Part shown: positions 11,201 through 22,800 of the stretch, piece by piece
Numbering within the stretch: the first letter of the stretch is position 1
Layout: each line of letters begins with the position of its first letter
DNA from: Monarcha castaneiventris obscurior
Taxonomy: Eukaryota > Chordata > Aves > Passeriformes > Monarchidae
Assembly: GCA_026261815.1 (NCBI GenBank)
Contig: JAMPIT010000435.1
Location: 1 to 64,000 of the forward strand
Length of the DNA stretch: 64,000 bases
Direction: 5' to 3'
Program-made: the position numbers and the translations under genes
The notes under the pieces: generated by a model
Database searches by the model: none
The model's input: only the letters and a program-made list of their open reading frames with translations
Told to the model about the DNA's origin: nothing

Positions 11201-11688
11201 TCCAGGATGACCGTGACATCGTGTCGGGGCAGCTCTTCTTCTGGCAGCAGGTCTCTCCAGGTTGGTGTCCGGCCTCAAGCAGGCAGGCTTTGGCAGATGG
11301 CAGCGCGCAGCTCAGCGTGGCCCTGGCGCAGCTCTGCGGGAGCTCCATCTGCCCTCAAGGGCTGGCCGCAGGAGGCGGCCCGCCACGACGGGCTCGGTGT
11401 GGCACGCTTGGCTGAAGGAGGTGGCGCGTGTCCTGCCGTGCCGCTGTCCCGCCAAGGGCAGAGTCAGCCGGGAGGCCGGGGCAGCTCTGAGCACACGCAG
11501 CACGGCCCGGGCCCTGCGGGCGCCGGGAGCAGCTGGGCAGGGGCCTTCTGCAAGTGACTGCCGCTCTCTGGCTTCTCTCCCCAGAGTGCCAACATCTGAT
11601 CCGCTGGTGTTTGTCCAAGCACCCCGCGGACAGGCCGGCGCTGGAGGAGATCTTGCGCCACCCTTGGGTGCGGGGCAGGCATCTTTGA
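8254..11688 (+). CDS. PIM1-like serine/threonine kinase with N-terminal membrane anchor, seven exons
   Basis: Exons 8254-9262, 9414-9635, 9747-9853, 9946-9996, 10313-10679, 11084-11260 and 11585-11688 all have GT-AG borders and join in frame to 678 residues. Residues 8-30 are a hydrophobic, membrane-spanning-like stretch after a very short N-terminus. Residues 31-410 are a basic, then Pro/Ser/Ala-rich extension without a known domain. The kinase domain (about 418-674) has the glycine loop GSGGFGTV (428-435), Lys450 in VAIKRV, the PIM-type hinge ERPE (504-507), HRDIKPEN (Asp550), DFG (569-571), YSPPEW, and the PIM-typical IWSLG and [10 protein letters not shown] blocks, so it looks catalytically intact. 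Ordinary PIM1 is a soluble protein of about 313 residues, so the 410-residue extension is the odd part. AATAAA follows at 11,752. PIM1-like expansion is known in passerines. The fusion of the long first exon to the kinase is inferred from matching splice phase, not from a transcript. Confidence 0.75.
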
Positions 11689-11751
11689 TGCCTTGCCAGA
11701 GCCTCTGCAGCACCCGGTTCCCGAGTCCCACGCAGGACCGAGGACCCGAGA

Positions 11752-11757
11752 AATAAA
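11752..11757 (+). terminator. Poly(A) signal of the PIM1-like kinase gene
   Basis: AATAAA lies 64 bases after the TGA stop in a short 3-prime UTR, as expected for a compact gene end. Confidence 0.6.
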
Positions 11758-11759
11758 AC

Positions 11760-13430
11760 AAACAAACACACCCGTGCCGGGGGTGTCAAGTGTGGTCCTG
11801 GTTCGCAACTTCTGCTAAAGGAACCTCTTGGGAAAAGGGGTAATCAGAGTGTTCCTTTCAGCCTTTGTCAAGCTTTTGATGCCTTTCCTCCAGGACGGTA
11901 GTTTTGTGTCTTCAAGCGCAGGCTGTAGTATGGGTAGGAGGGGCTTTAACAAGCCAAGAGATGCAGCAGTGAAACAGGAGCTGCCCTTTCAAACTGATGC
12001 GGCCCCTTGGGGTCACTTGAAGGTACACAGGGGCCCTTGTGTGCATTCCCGGGGCCGGTGGGCGGCAGGGAGGGAGACGTCGCTCCGCTGCCGAGGCCAT
12101 GAGAGCAGCCATAAGTAGCAAAATGTCATTTTGGGTTGTGCCCTGATGAAACTCTTTCTTTTCTTCCCCTGAAATGGGAGGGCAGGGCTGGTCCTTTGAG
12201 CCGATAGGTCCACAGCCTCCTAAGTCATGGGCATGGAGCCCACAGGAAATGTTGAGATGCTGGAGTTGCTCCCATGGCGCTGGGCTCATTGTACCCCCCC
12301 ACAAAATATCTTCCTCTACCCTAGAAACAACTAATGGAGATGGAAAGTGCAGGAACTGGTCTAGTCACAGGAAGGCAGCCAGATGCCTTCCCTGGCTGTG
12401 TGGGCAGCTGCCAGCTACAAACCTGTGCCACTTTCTGTCTACTGCCCTGAATTACCAAAACCAGGTGTGGGAAAAAACCACGTTTTTTCACAAATACACG
12501 TGCTCTTTCATTTTTCTTCTCTTTTGTGAGGGTTGCCGACCCTCTTGTGCCTTGAATGGCTCTCCAAGCCTCTGCCTGAAGGCCTCACCTGAGCCGTGAT
12601 CCTTCCAGCCAGGACCCCAGCATGAGGGGCTGGTGAGAGTCATGTGTGTCAGCCCTGGTCTGGAGGCTGATCAGAGGGTGATAATTATCCCTTTTCTCAT
12701 GACCTGTGACCTGCCAATTCTCCTAGAGCCATGACACGTTTCATCCAGGAGCAAGAGGTCCCCACAGCCCCAGGACACCACAGGCCCTGTCCCACTCTGC
12801 CCGGCCCAGAGCCATTGAGAGCTGGCAGTCTCCAGTCACCCCATGCCGGGGATTCTCCTTAGGCCAGAGGAGAAGGCATCACTCTGGGTCTGACAGGGTC
12901 CCACCTCACCTGGGAAGCTTTGGGTGTTTGACACCTGTGGGTGTTTTCCCAGGTTATCCCCATTTCTTCGGCGGGTGACCACTTGCCCCTCACGGATTGC
13001 CCTAAAATGGCGGCTCCTCCCTCACCCTGCGGTCATTATGAGGGGACATTGGGGCTCGGCTAGGGGCGGAAACGGTCCCAAATGGCCTCGAACTCCTGTG
13101 GTAACCATGCCAGCAATGAGGTGGCACTACTCCTTTCAGGGAATTGTGGAGAGTCAGAAGGTTCCCCTCGAGCCTCCTTTTCTCCAGGCTGAGAACCCCC
13201 CGCTCCCTCAGCCGCTCCTCAGCGGATTTGTGCTCCAGAGGCTTCACCAAGGGATGGCTTCCAGCTGCTGAGGCACAACCCCCCGAAAAATCCGCCAGCA
13301 GAAAAGAGTCCATGTCTGACAGAACCTGGGGGGGATCCTGTGGGAAAACGAGAGGTTTTCGGTGTGGTTGCCTCGGCAAAGGAGAAAGAGCCATTTCACG
13401 CACACCTCAACAAAGCCGGGAGCCACCAAT
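11760..13430. other. Intergenic sequence between the kinase gene and ZDHHC13
   Basis: No coding exon is recognised. Open frames are short and overlapping. The only identifiable repeat is the CR1 piece near 13,140-13,270. GC content rises toward the ZDHHC13 CpG island. Confidence 0.4.
13140..13270 (-). mobile_element. CR1 LINE 3-prime-region fragment
   Basis: The stretch CCTCCTTTTCTCCAGGCTGA followed by CTCCCTCAGC and a CTCCAG further on is the reverse complement of the classic avian CR1 3-prime region. Neither the terminal 8-bp repeats nor ORF2 is attached, so this is a truncated internal piece. It lies about 300 bases upstream of the ZDHHC13 start codon. Confidence 0.65.
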
Positions 13431-13800
13431 CTGCCCGCCCAAGCAGCTCAGGAATAGCTCCCCTGGGCTTCCCCGGCCCCGCCCCGCCCGGGCCGTGCGT
13501 GCCCGGCGCCGCCCCGCAGCCGTGCCCAGGAAGCGGGAGCAGGAAGCTGTGGGGCCGTGGAGATGGCGGGCAGCGGCCCGGCGGTGAGTGAGGAGCCCGC
13601 GGGCGGTGCCGGGGCTGGAGCGGGGCTGGGACCCGGCGCTGCCCGGGCCGGGGGTGCGGAGCGCGGCCGCGGGCCCCTGGCAGGCGGCGAGGGCCGGGCG
13701 GGGGCGGCCGCGGTGGCGCCGGGGTCTGGCGGGGGCTCTCGTGCAAGAGCCGTCCGTGTCCTGCCCTGCGTGTGGCTCGTCTGTTCCCTCGCACGGGCTT
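13430..13800 (+). promoter_or_regulatory. ZDHHC13: CpG-island promoter of ZDHHC13
   Basis: Dense CpG and GC boxes (CCCCGCCCCGCCC near 13,480) surround the first coding exon. An ETS-like AGGAAGCGGG sits about 35 bases upstream of the ATG. There is no TATA box, as usual for a housekeeping-type promoter. The exact transcription start is not visible. Confidence 0.55.
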
Positions 13801-16800
13801 TCAGGCTGCACGGGTGGCACTGTGGCTCCCAAGCGCGTTTAAAACCCTCCCCGAGGCCGTAGGTTGTGGTTTCTGGTGTGGCAGCGCTGTCGTGGGTGAG
13901 GCTGCTGTGTCGGGAGCCAGCTCTGCAGAGTGCTGGACGCCTCTAATTTGTCCTGATGCACCTTGACCACATCCCTGCTGTCCTCCGCAAATGAAAGGAT
14001 TAGTCTCTTGCCAGGTGGTTTTAACTGTGCTTTGAATGAACCTCTTCGTTTGTACTAACAGAACCTGACACGCACAGTGAGTGCTTCTGGTAAAGAGGGA
14101 GGTGTGTGTAATGTGCAGCCGATAAATAACAGTGGTTAATAATTCTTTTGTTAACCGACAGTGTAAAAGCCATTGCCATGGGCCTCATCGACCCCATATG
14201 CACAACAGCCACAGTGCCCACGGAGATAAAAGTCTCCCAGGCCCATATCCCACTGCTGAAGACCCCAGCACCTGTGATATTGTCAAGGCTACACAGTAAG
14301 TACATGTTCTGAGCATGCAAAGTGTTGAAATAGATAGGAGTGTCCTCAAATGTGACCTAGGCTGGATGTTTTACAGAGGAAATGTTTTCAGTTTCATTTT
14401 CTCCCTGTAGCGGAAGAAGAAAAATCACTTACAGTTGCTATTGTAAATAAAAGCATTTCAAGCAGCTTTCTTTAAAATAGAAACTTCTCATCAAGGCACA
14501 GCCCCACTCTTTTTACAAGGCTTCCATTGAATGCAATGTGGAATTTGCTGAAGTAGGAACTGCTGGGTGATGCTTACTTTGATGTATTTTTTCTTTAGTA
14601 TGCAACTGTCTCCAGATTGGGGAATACTGAAGAAATTATAAGGAGATTGATTTTTTTGTTCTCATTTGAGGTATGGAATGCTAGAGCGATGCAGAGAACT
14701 GGTAGAAGCAGGATACGATGTTCGACAACCAGACAAAGAAAATGTGACTCTTCTTCACTGGGCAGCAATAAACAACAGACAGGAGCTGGTGAAGTAAGCT
14801 GGGAGTCCCTGTGAAAGTAGCACAGCGTATTCTGCCACTGTTATATATAATAACTTTGTTGCTTTTGTAGTGGAAAACAAAGGAACGCACTGCCTGAGAA
14901 GAAAAGGGTAGAATTCAGATTTTAATGCACTTAGCTTTGCGTAGATGCCACTGAAATGTAAAGATAGCCTGGTTTCTTTATATATGAAATCATGTAGTAC
15001 ATGAAACCATTAGATTTTCCTGAGTTTGTTTCTGTAACAAAGGTGAAAGCTGATTTTAGAAGTACCTTGCTAAAGACTATATTTTTTCTTCAGCATTTTC
15101 TTGAAACACTGTCATTTACTGCAAAACCACTTCTGTCCATTTGCTTCTCTAGTGAATTTTTTTTTCTGAGTCGTTTACTCCTTTAGATGTGTTATCATTA
15201 GTATATTTTGCTCTTTTATTATGTCTGTTCCTGACCTGACTGTGTTGTTATTACACAGATACTACATTTCCAAAGGTGCAATAGTGGATCAGCTCGGTGG
15301 AGATTTGAATTCTACGCCCCTGCACTGGGCCATTAGGTAATGCTGCTTGCAACCACTACTTGCAAATCTTGGTATTTACAGGTGTGGTAGCGTTTTCTGA
15401 GATCCGGCGAAAAAAGCACTGCTTGGCTGGAGAAAACATAAGCTGAAATAATTCTTCTGGGAAAACTTCTCCGAGTGTGAATTCTCCCACTGGAAGATCA
15501 GTGCTTTCTTCTGGGCTGTCAGTGTTTTGCCAGAGTCAGAGACTTGGATGACTGCTCACAGGAGAAATTATTGTAGAATAACCACTGTATTCTAAATGAA
15601 CACTTTGCCCTAGGCTCATTTATTAAGGTATATATTTAATATGATTTCCTGAAAAAGATGAGAATCTAAAATCTTTTGTGGGATATCTGTGAGAATTATT
15701 AAGGCAATGCTTTCATTAAAATATCAATTTTTTAAATCATCTCTGTAGTTTAATTTCACGTATCGTTATAGACAAGGACATCTTCCCATGGTCATGTTAT
15801 TGTTGAAATGTGGAGCGGATCCCAGTCTTATTGATGGGGAAGGATTCAGTAGCATTCATTTAGCAGTGCTGTTCCAACACATGCCCATCATAGCCTACCT
15901 CATATCAAAAGGCCAGGTATGTTGCTGATGCCCAAAATGTTTTCTTCTTTTGAGTAGCTGCCTGTTGGAGACATTTCAGAATTAACTGGGTTTTTTCCTA
16001 GATGAAAAGCAAGTTATTTTACACCTAGTCTTCCGTGCTATAAGTACAGGCAAATTTAGATACTTTTTATATTTGTATATATTATTTTTTAAAATACTCT
16101 TCCCTCTTCCTGTCATCCCCCACATCCAGATTCACCTACATTTCAGTGTGTTTAGGAGTGCTTTAAGGCTGTGCAGATTTATGGTGCTGTGAAATAACTA
16201 ATGGCTTTGAAACCTGGGAACAAAAAGCAATATATGTTCTATTGACAGCATGAAGTATTTATGATTTGATTATAGTTTTCTAACTAATAATTATGCAGTT
16301 GTCCATCAATTGAAGAATGCAGAATGAATGATCAGACCAGGTCTGAGTTTTTATTAGAAATTTCTGTGTTTAGTTTTTATTGTATCCATGGTAGTTGATG
16401 TCTCTTAGCTTATATCTGAAATGGGCAGGATTAATGACAAGTGTAACAACTTGCTAATAAAAATGACCGGAGAATTCTTGTATGGTCTAGACTGATTCTG
16501 AGAAACAATCTAGCCTTAGGATTTAAAAGTTTGTTAAGTTTGTGTTCTTCCTCATAAAGTTCTCTTTAGGGAGTGTAACTGACTTCTGGTATGTAGATAT
16601 AGTGGTGTATATCACAGGCTTAATAAAGCTGTTGGCCCACCTATCATCTACTAAAAAAAACCAAGTGATTAATTCTTTTCAGTAAATCTACTCTAATGTA
16701 AGGATGGATGCAGGCAGGGAACAAGGAAACTTTTGTTGTGAAGAAGGAAGAAAATTATATAAGAAAAAGGAAGGAAGAAAATTTAGGTTAGATATCTAAC

Positions 16801-19800
16801 TAATGTCTTGAGATACATCTTTCTTTGTTGTTTTAATAGACCTGTTTTGTTTACTTTCTGTACATCTGTTATGTACATCTATTTACACAAGGAATATGGT
16901 TAGCATTGCTTTACAGGGTCTTCCTTATTTATAGTATTTCTTTGCAAAAGAGGACAAGAATTACAGTTGACATGATTCACTTAAAAATATCCTTAGTGGA
17001 GTCTTTCCCTTAAAGTTTCCTTAAATGGAAATTCAGAATATTCTGAAAGGAATGACATGCAAGACTTGTAGAAGGAGGAAGAAATTTTAAGTGAGTGTTG
17101 GCTTCTTGGCTGATATATTTTGGTTTCCTTCCATTTTCTGTTGATTAGTGAAGGTAAGCCAGTTGTATAGCCCCAAATTTCACTGTTCCCTGAAATCTCT
17201 GGTAATCACTTGTTGTCTTATTCTTAGAGCATAGACACAACAGACTTCAATGGACAAACACCTTTAATGTTAACAGCACAAAAAGCCATTGGGTAAGTAG
17301 AGAATAACTGAAGAAGAGTCTATTGTATTGTGCTCAGGAAGCTGTGAGGTGAATTTTTCGTTACTATTTTTTTTTAACTGACATTCCTTTCCCTTCCATT
17401 TGTACTAAAATATGCAGTATTTCAGAGATCAGGAGTTGGGAATGGATCATTGGATATAGCAAAGGAAGTGAAAAGAATTTCTAAAAGAAGTTTAGGTTTG
17501 TGGTTGAATCATCTGCAGCCTTATTGTATTTTCTGCAAAATGAAAATAAATGGGTGTGGATGCAGTGAAATGCATTTAGAGCAAATAAAATGGGGAGATA
17601 CAAGCTACACATGGTGTTGTAGAAGATATGATCTCTGTTATGTACCTCATATTTGCTAAAATGGTAAAGTAACATAGTCTGGAGAAAAACTTCCAGGGCA
17701 GGTCTGGAATTCTAAATATGGATCTGTCATTGATGAGCTTGTTCTGAGAAGGCATTATATACCTGCTGTTGTTTCACAGATGGGAACTGTTGCTTTATAA
17801 AGTGTTCAAAAGTTTCATTTCCAGTCTAGATTATCTTCTGTTTGTTAACTCCTATACTTTATTTTCATCTAGACCAGAACCCATGAGGTTTCTCTTAAAG
17901 TTTAACCCCTCTCTCAATGCTGTAGACAATGTTCAAAAGAATACTGCACTGCATTGGGCAATAGCCTCAGGAAATACTTGTGCAGTGGATCTGTTGCTGG
18001 AAGCAGGTGCCAGCCTGGACATAAAAAATGTCAAGGTATGTTTTTCTTTGTTATATTTCATCCCATGTGGCATGAATGTGTAAAATGAATGTAAAGACAA
18101 ATCTCAGTCCTCTCCATGTTGGATGTAAATTGCAACAGGGGTTGGCTAAGAGCAGGTGTTCTTAGTCTTCCCCAAAAAGAAGTAGCGCCTTTCTTGAGCT
18201 GTGGCTCTAAGTATGAATGCAAAGGTTCTTTGCAACGTTTGTGTGATGAACAGCCAAGCCTGGTGTTCACTCAACAGTAATTGTGTTCTTTGCAGATTCT
18301 GCCTCCCTTAGCTTTTTTTTGTTTCATTTTCTTGGGGCCTTGTTTCATTTCTTTTTCATTTCTTAATTTAGCTGTTTTCTACTTAAAAACTTCGTAATGA
18401 GGACTTTGGCAGATTTTAAAAAATGCATTTCTTAGTGTCCAGTCAGACTCATAAAGACTTCAAATTAAGTGGATGTCCTCCTGTGAAAGCTGGTGTTTGG
18501 CAACGCCTGTTGGTACATATCACATATGAAATACTGAATTATCATCTTAATATTTGTAGAAATTGATGGTGAGAAGTATAAATGTTGAAAGTATCGATTC
18601 CCATGGTTATATAGATATGTTATTGGAGGCAGTCCAACAGATAAATAGATTCAATCTATTTACAAATGTTAGCTTTCCTAACTACAAAGCTCTGATTTAA
18701 GCATGTGAGCACTCTGAATTTAGCTTACCCTTGCTTTAAAAAATAGTGGGGGAGGTGGGGCTGGGAAGTAACTGCCCACTTAGTCTTGTTTTAACTATAT
18801 TCATTTCTTGCTTCTGTTAAAAGTGAGATTGTATATGTGTGAAGTACATAAATAAATAAATAAATAACCCTCTCTGTTGTTAAAGGGAGATACACCACTT
18901 GACCTTGCTTATCAAAGTCAGAATCACTTCATGGTTTATATGATGCAAGAGGAAGAAAGAATGAGAAACAGGAGAAATAACAGGTTACTGAAAATAGTAG
19001 AGAAATATGAGGTAAATTCCTGGGTACTAACTAATGGAAATAAAACTAGAGCATGCTGTGCTTAGAATGACATGCAAATTAACCCTATCAAGGGTGATTT
19101 CTGAAACTGGGTGCACAAAACAGAATTCTTTAAAAGCACCTGGGAGTGGTTTGGGTGGGGGATTTTGTGTCATAGCTCACACCTGCTTTTGATGTACTGA
19201 TGTGTCACGTTGTTTTATCTTGAGTCTTTCAGCATTTGTTATTACATGAACTGAATACTTGTAAGTAAGACCTACTTGAGTTCTTTGTCATATTTTAACA
19301 ATAATAATTTTAACAGCTCTTCCTGATGTTGGCATCTTCCTTGACATTCATGTGGGCCATTGGATACGTCATGAACTTAAGTTCTGATTCTTGGCTTTTA
19401 AAAGGAGCTTTGCTTCTCAGCCTGCTATTTGGGATGGCTCTGTTTGTGAGGTTTGTGGCTTTTTCTCTCTGTTTATGTATTTACTTGTCAAAGACACTTT
19501 AAAATGCATCTGATGCATAATTCTTTTCAGAGTTTAGCTTCATTTAATACAAAAGATACCTCCTGAGAAATGGTTGCATGGTGTGTGAAGAATTTAAATA
19601 CATGTACTTTTTGGAATGAATGACCATAGAAATTGAATGTATTTAAGTATACACAATAATAACTTCTTGTCACTGAAAGATTTGGAAAAAACCCACAAAC
19701 CCAATCTGTTAGCTAAGTTTAATGTCAAAGTGTGTTATTGGTGGTCTACATCTGGTAGGCATTGAGGTATGTGCTCAGAAATGTGCTTTATCACGTTTTC

Positions 19801-22800
19801 CTGCTCTATTCTGTCACAAAATGTGTTTGAATGAGCCATCTCCTCTCCTCCTGCTCCCTAGACCTCCCAGTGTTATCCTGAGCTATTTCTTACTTTTCCT
19901 GCCACAGTCAGTGGTCATTGATATGGCAATGCTCTCTGTGTGCAAAGAGACAGTGACTGGACTTTTCACCCAGTCCTACAGCACTTCTCATATATAATAC
20001 TGTGCTGTAACAGAGAACTCTTCAGTTTTATTTTGCATTGTTTACCCGCTATATATGTGGATAAAGAATGCTTTTGAGTGACAGTTCCTGATTTTTTTGA
20101 GAGACTTGAGATAAACTGTGTGCATGAAGTTTTTACAGTAACAAACCAGATGATTTATGTTCTATGGATTTATGTTTCAAATATGTTTTGAAAAATATGC
20201 TTTTCTTGTAATGTTCTTTCAGGCAGCTCGTGGGGCTCAAGAATGTAAGGTATCTTCCCACAGCATTTCTGCTAAGTTCCGTTTTTTGGATGTCCATGAC
20301 CTGGTTTTTCTGGTTCCTGCCTGATATCCTTTATACTCAAGAAACGCAATAGAACTCTCTTTAGAGTTTCTTGTAAATCTAAACCTGGTCGTGCAAAGAG
20401 TGATGAGCAGTTCCAGATAATTCCATGTAACTTTTAATGTCTGGTAAGATTGGTTTAATCCCATTGGGACGAGGCAAAGTGACTTTAAAGTTACACACGG
20501 ACTAAAAATCTATACTTTCTTTTGTCTATAGCAGATTTTGTCTTCGTTATAACCTGAACTATTTCATATGTTACTGGCATATCAGAATGAAGATGTTTGT
20601 TATAAAACTATTGGTTTCTGTTAGCATCTGCATGTCACTCTTTAGTCTTCCTCACTGAGGCTGTTGTATAGTGATGTATTTTGGCATGTGGTATAACTGG
20701 GTAACACATATCTTAATAATAATTTTAAAAACATCTCTTCATTCTAAAATGATAAGCATTTGGCTGTTAGTGATATTCATGCTCCTGCCTTTAAAAACAA
20801 CATCCTCCACCACCACCTCCCAAAAAAAAGGAAGAAATTTCTTTGTGTTCCTGTAGACTGTCCAGTCTCCTGTCTTTATTCACAGGTTACACTGACTCCT
20901 TAGTATACAGTGGATTCATTTCTATTTGACGTTTGCTTTCTTTGAAGACCCTTTTCACTGATGACTACAAAAGCATTTTAGTAGTTTCTGCTCTCTTTCC
21001 AGTGCCCTGCTCTTTTGTTACACAGTGGGCATCTGTTCCTTGATAAAGTTGTGTGAAAAAGCCTTTAGGAAGATACTTAGAAATGCAAATAATTTTGTAC
21101 TAAACCAGCTATAATATATTGCTACACAGTTTTAATTAATTTTTAATTCAGCCTTTAAATGACATTTTTTCTTGTACTGTTCCCAATTAAGATGTCCTTA
21201 ATAGAATTATCAGGATTAACTTTGATGAACTGATCAAATATATTCCTGCTGGGGATTCACACATATGCTTGAATAAATGGAAATGGTGTTATTCAGTTGT
21301 TGTGAAGCTTTAAGGTTTGTTTTATTGGTGTCATCTAAATTAAAAGGAGAAAAAAATTTCCACTGGTAGGGATTTAGTCAGATACTTTGCTGAAGATAGT
21401 GATCATAGCAATATTCTTGAAGGCCTAAGCATAGCTTGGTGAGATAGGCTGGTGGATCGGTTTCCATTTCACTGTCCAACCCTTTTTCTCATAAATGTGT
21501 TTTCCCTCTGGAGCTGGTCACAGATCTGAGTATTTTAAAAGTTTTCAGGATTTTAGTTAGCTGTATTTGTCTGTCAAACTTCCTCTGGACTGAGTGAAAA
21601 TCCAGCCATTCTAAGTAAGGATTTTTCTTAGCTCCAAAAAACTGATAGCAGTGCTAAGAGACCAGCAGTATCCACAAGAAACACACCACTTTGACTTCTA
21701 TGCACTCTGCAACTGCATTGTAACAAACACAGCTGGTGTTTGTGCTAATATTTCATAAGTTATCATCTTGATTTTAATTAGAACTGTTTGCAGTGTTATT
21801 AGTTCATAAGACAAAGCTTTGAGGTTGCCATCCTGGATTTTTAAAAATTATTTGTACTGGACTTCATGGAGTGACTGAGGGGTCACTGGAGATGCAGTCC
21901 AGGCTTGAGCTCTCTGACTGCTCCTTGGTGGCATCAGGGACTGTTCTTTAGCAGCCTGAGCTCTCAAGTTTGGTGCATGAATTTAATTAGTGTGAAACTT
22001 GTCCCACCTCACATTCCTCTGTTGCTGTATAGAGACAATTAATCTTGACAAGTTTTTCTTCCCCACTCATCTGATACACAGATGGTTTTAGTTCATGGTG
22101 TTCATAGTTCATAAAAACTATGTTCCTAATGTCCCATTACCTTCAGAATTGTTTAGGAGTGTGTGCTTGCGCTTTTTTGAGTGACTAAAATAGTTTCAGG
22201 GTGGCTTTTAGTTACATTTTTCTGAATGAGTATATTTAATTGCTTTTGGCTGAAATGAATGAGACAAGGTCAGACTGAGTAAGAGCCTGTTTCAGTTAGG
22301 GGTGGGTGCAGCAGCCAAACAAATCTCACAGCTGTCAGAAGATTTATAGTGCTGCATGTCTGACTGGTATTGTTTAAATAAATTAGAAAAGCTTCAGAGG
22401 GAAAAAAGAAATCAAATTTGTTTTATATCTGTGAAATATTCAAAGACAGAAGTCTGGAGGACTTTTAAGGAGGATGACAGGGAGCCATATTGTGATGCAG
22501 GTTTATACAGTTGTAAAAGTCTTCTCCAGTGCTCAAACTGGACAGAATATTCCACTTCTCTGTTAAGATGGCCTTGGAAGGAAGGAGAGGATCCCACTAT
22601 AAAAATGAAAGTAATTTTTTTCTTTTTGTGTGTTGCTTGTAAAGTAGCATAAACTGATTTTAGAATATTTCACTTGTTTGACAAATAGTGATGATATGAG
22701 TTATAGGAATATAGTCCTTAACCTGACTATCACATACCACAAATGTAATTCTTAAAATCACTGTCGTGTTCAGCATGATGGGTCTTCTCTATTATTTCTA

